The position numbers were made by a program, and so were the translations under genes. Shown here piece by piece: positions 8,768 through 17,978 of a stretch of 64,000 nt of DNA. This DNA is from Pseudodesulfovibrio portus (GTDB taxonomy: Bacteria; Desulfobacterota; Desulfovibrionia; Desulfovibrionales; Desulfovibrionaceae), in the NCBI RefSeq assembly GCF_026000375.1, contig NZ_AP026708.1, positions 2,392,001-2,456,000 of the forward strand, given 5' to 3'. The stretch's first letter is position 1; every line of letters begins with the position of its first letter. The notes under the pieces are model-generated. The model saw only the letters and a list, made by a program, of their open reading frames with translations, was not told where the DNA came from and searched no databases.

Positions 8768-10021
8768 CTATTGCCCGGCGAGAATTTCTCTGTAGATGGC
8801 AATATATGCGTCCGCCTGGACCGCGACGTCGTATTCGGCCACGGCCTTGTCCCTGCCCGCCCGCGACCACGCGGCGCGGACGGAATCGTCGCCCAGGATC
8901 GTCTTCATGCCCTCGGCCAGGTCGTCGGTTTCAAACGGCCGGGCAAGCCAGCCGTTGGCCTGGTGGTCGATCATGTCCGGCAGGCCGCCGATGTCGAAGG
9001 CCACGCACGGCGTCCCGCAGGCCTGGGCCTCCATGACCGAGAAGGGCAGGTTGTCCATGGTCGACGGGGCGACCAGCACGTCGGCGGCGGAATAGGTCAG
9101 GGCCAGGCTGACGTCGTCCGACAGCTTGGGAATGTAGTGCACGGGCATGCCGAAGTCCGGCGCGTCGGTCGGCCTGGACGAGCCGAGGACCAGGGCCTCC
9201 ACTTGGCCGGAAAAGGCCGAGGCCACGTCGCGCAGGGCCGGGGAGAGCAGGTGGAATCCCTTGCGCGGGTCGCTGGTGGCCGAGAGTGCGCCGAACAGGA
9301 TGAGTTTCTTGTCCTGAGGGAGGTTCAGCAGTTTTCTGGCCTCAGTGCGACCGATCGGTTTGTATACCGATATATCGATACCGCTTTTGACCGCTTCCAC
9401 TCGCTTGTTTTGGAACAGGCGACTGCGTTTGGCGCACTCGGCCAGCCACCTGGAACCGGTAATGATGGTCATTTCCTTGTCCAGCCAGTGCTTCATTTTG
9501 CGTTTCCAGACCCAACTGTCCACATCCGGACCACCGTATTCCCGGGGTCTGTTCTCCGCGGTGTAACCGTGAATGTAGCGCTCAACCTGACCGGCAAGGG
9601 CATAGTGCTCGGCACCGCTGAAAGCCCACTGGTCGGCCAGCCGCCAGACAATGGGCTTTTGAATCGCGGCCACTTCCCTGATCGAGATCATCTCCGAGCC
9701 GATCCAGTGCAACTGGACGATATCGGCGTCAAATTCATTTACCCGTCGTCCATTGCCTGTCGGCAGCATGTTCACCGAATGGATGATCGGGTTGGTGGTG
9801 CGTTGTAAACGGAGCACACCCTTCTCGACCCAGTGGCGAAAGTTCCAGTACCGTCGTTCCCAGACGGATCTTGGTCCCAAGACGGTCGGGTCGTCGCTGA
9901 ATTTCATGGCGCAGAGCATGGTGGAGTCCACGCCCTTGTCGAGCAGCCCGCGGTGCAGCCGGTAGGCCCCGCGCGCCGCGCCGCCCATGATGTCGAGTGT
10001 GGAGAGATAGAGGATTTTCAT
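8768..10021 (-). CDS. Glycosyltransferase, GT4 family
   Basis: The 417-residue protein begins MKILYLSTLDIMGGAARG, a typical GT-B N-terminal start. It ends with the GT4 donor-site region SFSVMEAQACGTPCVAFDIGG. The middle has an SDDVSLALTYSAADVLVAP segment, as in retaining GT4 enzymes. The start at 10021 is preferred; the open frame reaches 57 residues further upstream but those residues are unlike the family. It lies 22 bp upstream of the epimerase and 17 bp downstream of another glycosyltransferase, so the three form an operon. Sugar specificity is unknown. Confidence 0.88.
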   Translation of the reverse strand: MKILYLSTLDIMGGAARGAYRLHRGLLDKGVDSTMLCAMKFSDDPTVLGPRSVWERRYWNFRHWVEKGVLRLQRTTNPIIHSVNMLPTGNGRRVNEFDADIVQLHWIGSEMISIREVAAIQKPIVWRLADQWAFSGAEHYALAGQVERYIHGYTAENRPREYGGPDVDSWVWKRKMKHWLDKEMTIITGSRWLAECAKRSRLFQNKRVEAVKSGIDISVYKPIGRTEARKLLNLPQDKKLILFGALSATSDPRKGFHLLSPALRDVASAFSGQVEALVLGSSRPTDAPDFGMPVHYIPKLSDDVSLALTYSAADVLVAPSTMDNLPFSVMEAQACGTPCVAFDIGGLPDMIDHQANGWLARPFETDDLAEGMKTILGDDSVRAAWSRAGRDKAVAEYDVAVQADAYIAIYREILAGQ

Positions 10022-10038
10022 GGTCGGTCTTTCCTGGC

Positions 10039-11133
10039 TCAACGCGCTTTCAGTTCCTTGAGGATGATATCGTGCAGGAGGGCTATCCTGTCCTTCAGGC
10101 GATGGTCCTTCATGGTACGCTTTTGCCCGGCCTCGGCAATGGCCTTGCGTTCGGCGGGGTGGGCGAGGAGCCAGCGCACTTTGTCGGCGCATTCGTCGGG
10201 TGAGGCGTAGGTCACGATTTCGGTGCCGTCCTCGAACAACCGGTCCAGTTCGGGCACCCGGTCCGTTACCAGGCAGGTGCCCGCGCCCGTGGCCTCGAAG
10301 AGCCGCATGTTCGACGCGCTGGGCAGGGCGTCGATATGGATGTTGAAAGCGGTCTTTGCGCCGGACAGGGCCCGGTACATCGAGATGCCCCAGACGGGCG
10401 GCTTGATGCGCGCGGCCAGTTGCGGAGGGATGCTCGCCTTGACCTCCACGGGGTTGGAGCGGACCTGGAGATCGATGCCCCGGTCCACCAATTCGGTCAG
10501 GAATCGGCCCCGCTCGAGGTGGTAGCCGTTGGACAGGACGATGCCGCCGACGAAAAGGAAATCGGTCTCTTCCAGCGGCCCCATCTCACGGATACGGGGG
10601 AGCAGGGTGTGCTCGAAGGCGTGGTAGATGTGATAGGGGTTGGCCCCGGCTTCCTTGAGGCGGGAGTAGAGCCCGGACTCGTTGGTGATGACGAAGTCCA
10701 GCCCGGCGAAAGAGGGAAAGTGCTCCCGCTCGAAACCGACGCCGATGTTCCCGTGGATAACCCTGACGCCCGGCACGTTGTCCCGCACCAAGGGCAGGAA
10801 CCGGGCGTACATGGGGTAGCTGATGTGCAGGAAGACCACGTCCGGCGAGAGCTTTTTCAGTTGCGCGATCAGCAGTTCCGGGCCCTCGGCGTCAACACCG
10901 TTTTCCCGTGCCCAGGCCCGTTGGAGCGGCTCGGCGCTGTACACGATCTCGTGCGCGTCCGCGCCGAGCTCGTTCAGGTGGCGGGAAATGTGGTTCGCCC
11001 AGACGTGGGTGTCCTGCATCAGGGCCGCGAATTGAGTGTCGTAATCCTGTGCGTCAAGGCCGGGATGGCGCGCGTAGAAGTCGTCGAGGTAGAGCGGCGA
11101 CAGGGTGGTGACTTTGACGTAGGTGTAACTCAT
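10039..11133 (-). CDS. Glycosyltransferase, GT-B fold (CgeB-like)
   Basis: This 364-residue protein resembles the CgeB/DUF3880 plus Glyco_trans_1_2 architecture. Its C-terminal region (PSASNMRLFEATGAGTCLVT...ELDRLFEDGTEIVTYASPDE) is the characteristic part. Such proteins occur in surface polysaccharide and protein-glycosylation clusters. It is the first gene of a minus-strand run, divergent from the asparagine synthase at 11353 with about 220 bp between them. The exact transfer reaction is unknown. Confidence 0.8.
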   Translation of the reverse strand: MSYTYVKVTTLSPLYLDDFYARHPGLDAQDYDTQFAALMQDTHVWANHISRHLNELGADAHEIVYSAEPLQRAWARENGVDAEGPELLIAQLKKLSPDVVFLHISYPMYARFLPLVRDNVPGVRVIHGNIGVGFEREHFPSFAGLDFVITNESGLYSRLKEAGANPYHIYHAFEHTLLPRIREMGPLEETDFLFVGGIVLSNGYHLERGRFLTELVDRGIDLQVRSNPVEVKASIPPQLAARIKPPVWGISMYRALSGAKTAFNIHIDALPSASNMRLFEATGAGTCLVTDRVPELDRLFEDGTEIVTYASPDECADKVRWLLAHPAERKAIAEAGQKRTMKDHRLKDRIALLHDIILKELKAR

Positions 11134-11352
11134 GGCGTTTCAACCGGTTATAAATTCAATCCCGAAGAGCCCCGGCCATAATGTTACTATCGGTTGTTTC
11201 CGAAAAACTATTTATGGAGTGAATGATCTTTTCCGGGTACAACTGCGATTGGAGTACGCGCTGTCCCTGGGCATGTCAATTACGTGCTTGTTTTCAACGG
11301 CTTGGAATGGCGATAACCGGGAATGCGCCCGGATTTTGCAGGAGCTCTTTCC

Positions 11353-13197
11353 ATGTGTGGAATTTTTGGCGTCATAGGGCATATCGATCCGGGCCGGGCA
11401 GCGGCCTGCCGCGATCTCATGGCCCATCGCGGACCGGACGGGGCCGGTCTGTGGACCGGCGACGGGGTGACCCTGGGCCACCGGCGGCTGTCGATCCTGG
11501 ACCTGTCCGACCGGGGCGGCCAGCCCATGGCCTACGCCGATGGGCGATACCGCATCGTCTACAACGGGGAACTCTATAATTTCGTGGAGGTCAGGGCCGA
11601 GCTCGAAGCGCGAGGCGAGACCTTTGTCAGCGACAGCGATACCGAGGTCCTGCTGGCCGCCTACGCCGTATGGGGGCCCGACTGCATGGACCGGTTCAAC
11701 GGCATGTGGGCGTTGGCCATCTGGGACGATGCGGAACGCACCCTGTTCCTGGCCCGCGACCGGTTCGGCAAGAAACCGCTCTTCTACGCCCGCACCGGCT
11801 GCGGCTTCGTGTTCGCTTCGGAGATGAAGGCGATCATGCCGCTCATGGACACAATCGAGCCCCATGACGAGCTGACCCGGTCCAGCCGGCGAATCATGCA
11901 TTACGAGTCCACTGACGAATGCCTGATCAAGGGCATTTCCCGCTTTCCGGCCGGGCATTTCGGCGTCCTCCGGGACGGGGAGCTCAGGCTGACCCGGTGG
12001 TGGAACACCCTGGACCACGTGATGGACGTACCGGACTCCTTCGAGGAGCGGGCCGAACTGTTCCGCGAAATTTTCCTGGACGCCTGCCGTATCCGCATGC
12101 GCAGCGACGTGCCCATCGGCTGCGCCCTGAGCGGCGGTCTTGATTCCAGTTCCGTGATCTGCTCGGTGGCGCATGTGGCGCGGCATGCGTCCGGCAGCCG
12201 CATCAGCAGCGATTTCCAGCATGCCTTCAATGCGGGGTTCCCCGGCACGCCCCAGGACGAGACCCCATATGCCCGGCGGGTGGCCGACCATCTCGGCATT
12301 CCGCTGACAACGCTGACAGTGGACCCGCTGGCGTCCGTGAACGAACTTTACAGCCAGCTCTATCTCTTCGAGGAAATGCATCTGACCATGCCGCTGCCGT
12401 TCATGCTCACCTACGGGGCCATCCGGGAGGGAGGCGTCACGGTCACCCTGGACGGGCACGGCACGGACGAGTGCTTTGCGGGATACCTGTTCACCGCCAA
12501 GGAGGCCCTGGCCGATGCCGGTTGCAACATCCGGGCGGCCAGGGGGGTGTTGGACGCCTTCTACTACGGGCGGCCCCAGTCCACCCAGTTCCCCGCGACG
12601 CCGCGCTGGAAGTTCGTGCTCGACTTTCATCTCCAGAGGCTCTCCCGGGCGCTCAAGGGGGCGGGGGGCGTCTCCTGCCGGGACAGCGGGCATCCGCGCT
12701 GGAAGGAACTGGATCACCTGACGCGTATCCTCTACGTGGCCACGCACGAGTCGATCCTGCCGACCCTGCTGCGCAATTATGACCGGTACTCCATGGCCAA
12801 CGGCGTGGAGATTCGGATGCCGTTCATGGACCACCGCATCGTCACGCTGGCTTTTTCCCTGGCCTGGGACGACAAGGTGCGGGACGGGTACACCAAGGCC
12901 GTGGTGCGCCGGGGCGTCGACGGCATCGTGCCGCCGGACATCACCTGGCGGCGGACCAAGATCGGTTTCAATTCTCCGGTGGTGGACTGGATGAAGGGGC
13001 CGCTCAAGGAATTCTTTCTCGACGAGGTCCACTCTCAGGCATTCGGTCAGAGCGCTCTGGTGGACCGGGAGCTTGCCCGGACCCGGCTGGAGGGCGTCAT
13101 CGCCGATCCGGACGCCACCTACGCCCAGGGCGAGGCGGCGTGGACGGCCCTGTTGCCCTATTTCTGGGAGCAGGCCATGCTCAAGGGGCGGCGTTAG
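11353..13197 (+). CDS. Asparagine synthase (glutamine-hydrolysing) family, copy 3
   Basis: This is the third AsnB-type amidotransferase, 614 residues from the ATG at 11353. That start places Cys2 at the mature N-terminus (MCGIFGV), which the glutaminase chemistry needs, and has GGAG nearby; a longer frame from 11323 would block it. The synthetase loop SGGLDS is at 260-265 and DGHGTDECFAGY takes the place of the usual GDGGDE motif. It converges on the sulfotransferase gene with only 6 bp between the stops and no visible terminator. Confidence 0.9.
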   Translation: MCGIFGVIGHIDPGRAAACRDLMAHRGPDGAGLWTGDGVTLGHRRLSILDLSDRGGQPMAYADGRYRIVYNGELYNFVEVRAELEARGETFVSDSDTEVLLAAYAVWGPDCMDRFNGMWALAIWDDAERTLFLARDRFGKKPLFYARTGCGFVFASEMKAIMPLMDTIEPHDELTRSSRRIMHYESTDECLIKGISRFPAGHFGVLRDGELRLTRWWNTLDHVMDVPDSFEERAELFREIFLDACRIRMRSDVPIGCALSGGLDSSSVICSVAHVARHASGSRISSDFQHAFNAGFPGTPQDETPYARRVADHLGIPLTTLTVDPLASVNELYSQLYLFEEMHLTMPLPFMLTYGAIREGGVTVTLDGHGTDECFAGYLFTAKEALADAGCNIRAARGVLDAFYYGRPQSTQFPATPRWKFVLDFHLQRLSRALKGAGGVSCRDSGHPRWKELDHLTRILYVATHESILPTLLRNYDRYSMANGVEIRMPFMDHRIVTLAFSLAWDDKVRDGYTKAVVRRGVDGIVPPDITWRRTKIGFNSPVVDWMKGPLKEFFLDEVHSQAFGQSALVDRELARTRLEGVIADPDATYAQGEAAWTALLPYFWEQAMLKGRR

Positions 13198-13203
13198 CTC
13201 CCG

Positions 13204-14565
13204 TCACCACCAGCGGACGAGTTCCTGGTTGGGGAACATCACGGCCGTGAAGTCCGCGAATCTCCGAAGTCCCCGCGCTTCCAGATCCTTGCTTATCTCC
13301 GAATAGTAGGAAAAGGACGTGATCAGAATGAGGTCGTATTCGCTCAGGTCGGCGTCTTCCGTCTTGATGATCGGGATGCCGTCCAGGGTGCCTGCGGCCC
13401 CCTTGTCCAGGATGGCGGCAAAGGCGAACCGCTCGCCCAGCCCGCGGGCATGGAATTCCTTGAGGAACGCCTTGGTCGCGCCTCCGGCGGAATAGAGTGC
13501 GAGACGCATGTCGGCCAGATCGGGCCGGGCCTCCAGCAGTCCGTTCCACGAGGGATAGTCGAACCGGACATCTTTCTCCATCCGGTCGAACCGGTAGAGG
13601 TAGAGGTGTTCGTCGTTCGGGGCCTGCTCGAACTCCCCGTATCCTTCCAGCCGGATCGAGCGCGGGCCGTCCGCCTCCGGGAAACGGATGCCCAGCGCGC
13701 CGACGGATGCCAGGTCGATCAGCACATCGCCTTCGTGTATCACCGTTTCATCCGAGAGGTGGAGTCTCGCACCGAGAAGCTGCGCTCCCCTGCCGTTGCC
13801 GTTGATCCGCAGCCGGACCTTGCGGTCCTTGTATACGGGATACCCCAGTTCGTCGATGATCGGAAACAGCTCGTTGAGGTCGAGCAGGTCCAGGGTCGGC
13901 AGTTGCCGCCTCCACCGCTCCGTGACCGATCTGTCCGGCTTGATGTCCCGGGCGTTCAGGTCGGCCAGGTCAAGGGCCGGGGAGACGTTGTGGGAAATAC
14001 GCCGGGCCAGGGGCGTGAGCATGTCGTCAGTATAATCGACGTCCAGGAACTCGCAGAGAGATTGCAGGGTTTCCACCGGTCGGGTGGTCAGGTCCTCGTA
14101 GCGCAGGATGTGGTGGGGCGCGTTTGAGTCTTCATAAAAGCGGGTGAGGGCCGCGTAGGCGGTCCTGAACGCCATGGGTGAACTGAAGATGCCCGTGCGC
14201 AGCGTGGAAATCAGGGTATCCCTGGGGTCGCGGATGATGTGCACGAACTTGGCCTCGGGATAGAGGGAGTGCAGGTAGGCGGCGTGGGCGGCGTTCTGGC
14301 AGCCGATGGTCTGGAGTCCGAAGCGGCCTTCTTTCTTCAACAGTTCCCTGTGCATGACGCGGACGGCATCGTCCCACCCCGCGTCATTCCCCCGGGTGAA
14401 GTAGGCTGTGTACAGTTTCTTGCCTTCGTTCATGGAGGGCAGCCACCAGCATTCGTCGGTGAGCTCCATCCGGCCGGACGCATCGATGATGGTCTGCAAC
14501 AGGGTAGTGCCCGACCGCTGCATTCCGACGAGAAAGAATTCCGGGTCCGTGTAGGTGCGCTTCAT
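13204..14565 (-). CDS. Sulfotransferase with extra C-terminal domain
   Basis: The N-terminal half is a PAPS-type sulfotransferase: FFLVGMQRSGTTLL near residues 10-23 holds the 5'-phosphosulfate-binding loop, and IIRDPRDTLIST is the usual 3'-phosphate-binding Arg/Ser region. After about residue 270 comes unrelated sequence. It ends in a Rossmann-like tail (LALYSAGGATKAFLKEF...DLILITSFSYYSEI) of the kind appended to glycan-modifying methyltransferases. The start at 14565 is chosen for its AGGAGG site; total length is 453 residues. It would consume PAPS from the CysC-like enzyme at 2908 (inference). Confidence 0.85.
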   Translation of the reverse strand: MKRTYTDPEFFLVGMQRSGTTLLQTIIDASGRMELTDECWWLPSMNEGKKLYTAYFTRGNDAGWDDAVRVMHRELLKKEGRFGLQTIGCQNAAHAAYLHSLYPEAKFVHIIRDPRDTLISTLRTGIFSSPMAFRTAYAALTRFYEDSNAPHHILRYEDLTTRPVETLQSLCEFLDVDYTDDMLTPLARRISHNVSPALDLADLNARDIKPDRSVTERWRRQLPTLDLLDLNELFPIIDELGYPVYKDRKVRLRINGNGRGAQLLGARLHLSDETVIHEGDVLIDLASVGALGIRFPEADGPRSIRLEGYGEFEQAPNDEHLYLYRFDRMEKDVRFDYPSWNGLLEARPDLADMRLALYSAGGATKAFLKEFHARGLGERFAFAAILDKGAAGTLDGIPIIKTEDADLSEYDLILITSFSYYSEISKDLEARGLRRFADFTAVMFPNQELVRWW

Positions 14566-14741
14566 GCCGTGGAGCCTCCTTGGCGGCGTTGGGATACTGA
14601 CACGAAAATCATTGAAGCAAGTATCATTCCCCAGGGCGTCAGGCAAACGACCCGCGTCCCTGTGGACCATGATGCGCGAGGGTGGTATGTTCCGCCGCAG
14701 CCGAACAGGGCTTTGTCGACAAACCATGCAGGAGACCCCCC

Positions 14742-15770
14742 TTGCCGCATCCCATCGTCTTTACGCACCCCGAACCGCCGCCTGCGACAACTCGTATCTG
14801 GCCGGTGTTTCTGCCCTTTGCCGGGTGCCCGTACCGTTGTCTCTACTGCGCTCAGGACAAACAGACCGGGCGGGACCATGTGGATTTGGGCAATATCCTG
14901 CGCGACCTGGAAACCGACCTGGAACAGGCGCTGGCCGCTGGCCGAGGGCCCTATGAGATCGCCTTTTACGGCGGCACGTTCACGGCCCTGCCGGAACCGT
15001 GGCCCGAAACGTTCCTGTCGATGGCGGCCCGGTTCCGGGAGCGCGGCCTGATCACCCGTGTCCGCTGCTCCACCCGGCCCGACTGCGTGGACCCCGATGG
15101 GCTCGCAGGGCTTCGCGCTCAGGGGCTCGACATGGTTGAGCTGGGAGTTCAGTCCTTTGATGACGCGGCGTTGCGTACGTCCGGGCGCGGTTATACTGGA
15201 GAGACCGCCCGCGCGGCCTGCGCAATGGTGAAGGAGGCGGGGCTGGCGCTCGGCATTCAGCTGTTGCCCGGCCTGCCCGGCGACCGGGACGGCGTCTTCG
15301 CCGACGACGTGCGCCGGACTGCCGGTCTCGCCCCGGAAACCGTCCGGTTGTATCCCTGCCTGGTCATCCGGGACACCCCCCTGGCCGCGCTATGGGAGCA
15401 AGGCGAGTACGCGCCGTGGACTTTGAGCCGCACCCGGGCGGAGCTGGCCGGTGCGCTCCTCGCCCTGTGGGCAAAGAACGTCCGGGTCATCCGGCTCGGC
15501 CTGCCGCCCGAGGGCACCCTGGCCGAACACATCCTGGACGGGCCGTGGCATCCTGCGCTGGGGCAGTCCGTACGGGGCCTGGCCCTGGCGCAAGTCATCT
15601 GGGAAAAGATACAGCTGCTGGGAAAGGGACCCTCATCCCTTGATGTGCCCCGCCGCTATCAGGGCGAACTCCTGGGACATGCCGACGAGTTGGCGGAAGA
15701 GTATGCCATTCTCGGTTTCGGCAAGGGCATGGTCAGGTACGTTGACGGGGACGAGTTCGTTCTGGAGTGA
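14742..15770 (+). CDS. Radical SAM protein, Elp3/HemN-like
   Basis: The CxxxCxxC cluster CPYRCLYC (Cys29, 33, 36) binds the radical SAM 4Fe-4S centre. AFYGGTFTALP, ELGVQSFDD and GIQLLPGLPGD are hallmarks of the Elp3/HemN subgroup. No ATG fits. TTG at 14742 has GGAGA (14731-14735) correctly placed, whereas the longer frame from 14682 starts inside poor sequence. It gives 343 residues, shorter than Elp3, and there is no acetyltransferase domain. Such stand-alone proteins are common and poorly characterised, so the reaction is not assigned. Confidence 0.8.
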   Translation: MPHPIVFTHPEPPPATTRIWPVFLPFAGCPYRCLYCAQDKQTGRDHVDLGNILRDLETDLEQALAAGRGPYEIAFYGGTFTALPEPWPETFLSMAARFRERGLITRVRCSTRPDCVDPDGLAGLRAQGLDMVELGVQSFDDAALRTSGRGYTGETARAACAMVKEAGLALGIQLLPGLPGDRDGVFADDVRRTAGLAPETVRLYPCLVIRDTPLAALWEQGEYAPWTLSRTRAELAGALLALWAKNVRVIRLGLPPEGTLAEHILDGPWHPALGQSVRGLALAQVIWEKIQLLGKGPSSLDVPRRYQGELLGHADELAEEYAILGFGKGMVRYVDGDEFVLE

Positions 15771-15880
15771 CCGGAATTCCCTTTACCGCGACGCCAAAAC
15801 GTACTACGAATTATTTTCAGCCCGTGCGCGGGCACTTCACCGGACTACATAACCCCTGGAATGGGAGCCAACACGATCGA

Positions 15881-17011
15881 ATGATTGAGCTTATTCGTGC
15901 GGCCAAAGCCGCGACCATGATCCCCGGCGCGCCCGTTATCGAGGATGCGGCCATCCTGGTTGACCAGGGAATCATCAGGGAAGTCGGAACATACGGCGAC
16001 CTGGCCCCGGCCCATTCCGGAAAAATCATCGACCTCGGCGACGCTTTCATCACTCCCGGCCTGATCAACGCCCATTCCCATCTCGAATTGGCCCATCTGC
16101 GAGGCAAGTGCCCGTCAGGCCAGGGGTTCGTCGCCTGGGTCGAGGACCTGCTCAAGCAGCCCATCTTTGACCTCGATCCCCAGGCGCTCGAGGACGCGGC
16201 CCGGGAGTTGAAACGAACCGGGACCTGCATGGTCGGGGACATCGCCACCCGATTTGCCAAGGAAATGGCCGGAACGCTCGAAGCTTCCGGTCTTTTTTTC
16301 GTGGTTTTCTGCGAGGCCATCGGCGAGACGATTCCGAAAAAGACCTTTATCCCGTCCGGCGACTTCGAGGCGGGCGTCATCTCCGTGGCCGGGCACTCGC
16401 TCTACACCACGCATGTGGACGTGCTCCGCGCGGCCAAGGCCGAGACCCGCGACAAGGGACTGCCGTTTTCCCTGCACCTGGCCGAGCACGACGACGAGGT
16501 CGCCATCATGGCCGATGCGCCGAGCAGATTTCTCGATCTGCTCCAGGCGCGGGGCAGGCTGCTCGACTTCCAGCCGCCCGGCAAGCGCCCGGTGCAGCAG
16601 GCCGCCGCCCTCGGGCTGCTCGACGAGACCACCCTGGCCGTGCACTGCGTCAAGGTCACGGATGAGGACATTGAGACCGTGCGCGCATCAGGGGCGACCG
16701 TCTGCCTCTGTCCGCGCTCCAACGAGTTCATCGGCGTGGGCCGGGCCCCCTGGGAAAAATGGGTCGCGTCCGGCGCCCCGGTCTGCCTCGGCACCGACTC
16801 CCTGGCGTCCAACCACGACCTCGACCTGTGGAACGAGGCCGCCTACCTCAAGGAACATTTCAACGGCGAGCTGGCCCTCGACGACCTGCTCGCCATGATG
16901 ACCCGCACGCCCGCAAAAATCATGGGCGCGGGCCATATACTTGGTACCCTGGAACCCGGAAAGGTCGCGGCGTTTGCCAGGGTTTCTGAACGGATATCGG
17001 ATTTATTCTAA
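15881..17011 (+). CDS. Amidohydrolase, aminodeoxyfutalosine deaminase/chlorohydrolase-like
   Basis: The 376-residue protein is a metal-dependent amidohydrolase. The metal-binding HxH is H65/H67 in INAHSHLEL, a further His lies in [10 protein letters not shown], and the catalytic Asp is in GTDSLASN. The [10 protein letters not shown] and ASN motifs resemble the deaminases of the futalosine menaquinone route (MqnX), which fits an anaerobe using menaquinone. Other purine or triazine deaminases of the superfamily cannot be excluded. It is 22 bp upstream of pyrB and probably co-transcribed. The ATG at 15881 is preferred over a frame extending to 15767. Confidence 0.7.
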   Translation: MIELIRAAKAATMIPGAPVIEDAAILVDQGIIREVGTYGDLAPAHSGKIIDLGDAFITPGLINAHSHLELAHLRGKCPSGQGFVAWVEDLLKQPIFDLDPQALEDAARELKRTGTCMVGDIATRFAKEMAGTLEASGLFFVVFCEAIGETIPKKTFIPSGDFEAGVISVAGHSLYTTHVDVLRAAKAETRDKGLPFSLHLAEHDDEVAIMADAPSRFLDLLQARGRLLDFQPPGKRPVQQAAALGLLDETTLAVHCVKVTDEDIETVRASGATVCLCPRSNEFIGVGRAPWEKWVASGAPVCLGTDSLASNHDLDLWNEAAYLKEHFNGELALDDLLAMMTRTPAKIMGAGHILGTLEPGKVAAFARVSERISDLF

Positions 17012-17033
17012 GGATGCCGGAGGCATAGACAGT

Positions 17034-17963
17034 ATGAAATGGCTGCACAAGGACCTGTTGGACGTTGTCCAGTTGTCCAAATCCGAGGTCATGGCGATTT
17101 TCGAGACCGCCGGGCGGTTTCAGGAGTTGCAGGAACGGCCGGTCAAGAAGGTGCCGACCCTCAAGGGGCGGTCCGTGATCCTGTTTTTCGCGGAACCCAG
17201 CACCCGGACCAAGACCAGTTTCGACGTGGCCGGGAAGCGGTTGTCCGCGGACACCTTTTCCCTGGCCAAGAGCTCGTCGAGCCTGACCAAGGGCGAATCC
17301 CTCAAGGACACGGCCCTGACGCTCCAGGCCATGGCCCCGGATGCCATCGTCATCCGCCACTGGTGCTCGGGCGCGGCCCGGTTCCTGGCCGACCGCCTGG
17401 ACTGCTCGGTCATCAACGCGGGCGACGGGCGGCACGCCCACCCGACACAGGCCCTGCTCGATTCCTTCACCCTGTACCAGGAGTGGGGCGACGTGGCCGG
17501 CAAGACCGTCCTCATCCTGGGAGACATCGCCCACAGCCGCGTGGCCCGGTCCAACGTCATCCTGCTGAACAAGCTCGGGGCCAGCGTCCGCATCTGCGGC
17601 CCGCGCACCCTGCTGCCGCCCGCCATCCGCAAATGGCCGGTCAAGGTCTACTCCGACCTGAACGAGGCGATGAAGGGCGTGGACGCGGTCATGTGCCTGC
17701 GCCTCCAGCTGGAACGGCAGAAGGAGGGGCTGCTGCCCGACCTGCGCGAGTACGCCCGGACCTTCGGCCTGGCCCAGCGCCATGTGGACCTGGCCAACCC
17801 CGAGGTGCGCATCCTGCACCCCGGCCCCATGAACCGGGGCGTTGAGATCAGCTCGGACCTGGCCGATTGCGCGGATTCACTGGTCCTGGACCAGGTGTCC
17901 AGCGGCGTGGTCGTGCGCATGGCCCTGCTCTTCCTGTACATGACCCGCAAGGGCGAAGAATAA
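17034..17963 (+). CDS. pyrB: Aspartate carbamoyltransferase catalytic subunit
   Basis: PyrB joins carbamoyl phosphate and aspartate in the second step of pyrimidine synthesis. The carbamoyl-phosphate motif STRTKTS is at 56-62 (canonical STRTRTS with Lys in place of Arg). [13 protein letters not shown] and [12 protein letters not shown] are standard ATCase motifs. The length, 309 residues, is normal. No pyrI regulatory subunit is visible; pyrC follows after 15 bp, an arrangement seen in many bacteria. The ATG at 17034 is chosen because the family start [10 protein letters not shown] lies there. Confidence 0.95.
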   Translation: MKWLHKDLLDVVQLSKSEVMAIFETAGRFQELQERPVKKVPTLKGRSVILFFAEPSTRTKTSFDVAGKRLSADTFSLAKSSSSLTKGESLKDTALTLQAMAPDAIVIRHWCSGAARFLADRLDCSVINAGDGRHAHPTQALLDSFTLYQEWGDVAGKTVLILGDIAHSRVARSNVILLNKLGASVRICGPRTLLPPAIRKWPVKVYSDLNEAMKGVDAVMCLRLQLERQKEGLLPDLREYARTFGLAQRHVDLANPEVRILHPGPMNRGVEISSDLADCADSLVLDQVSSGVVVRMALLFLYMTRKGEE

Positions 17964-17978
17964 GCCGGAGATACCAAG

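Noticed and set aside
11212-13032. Antisense open frame (606 codons) opposite the third asparagine synthase.
   Set aside because: The sense gene has every AsnB motif; the antisense frame has none.
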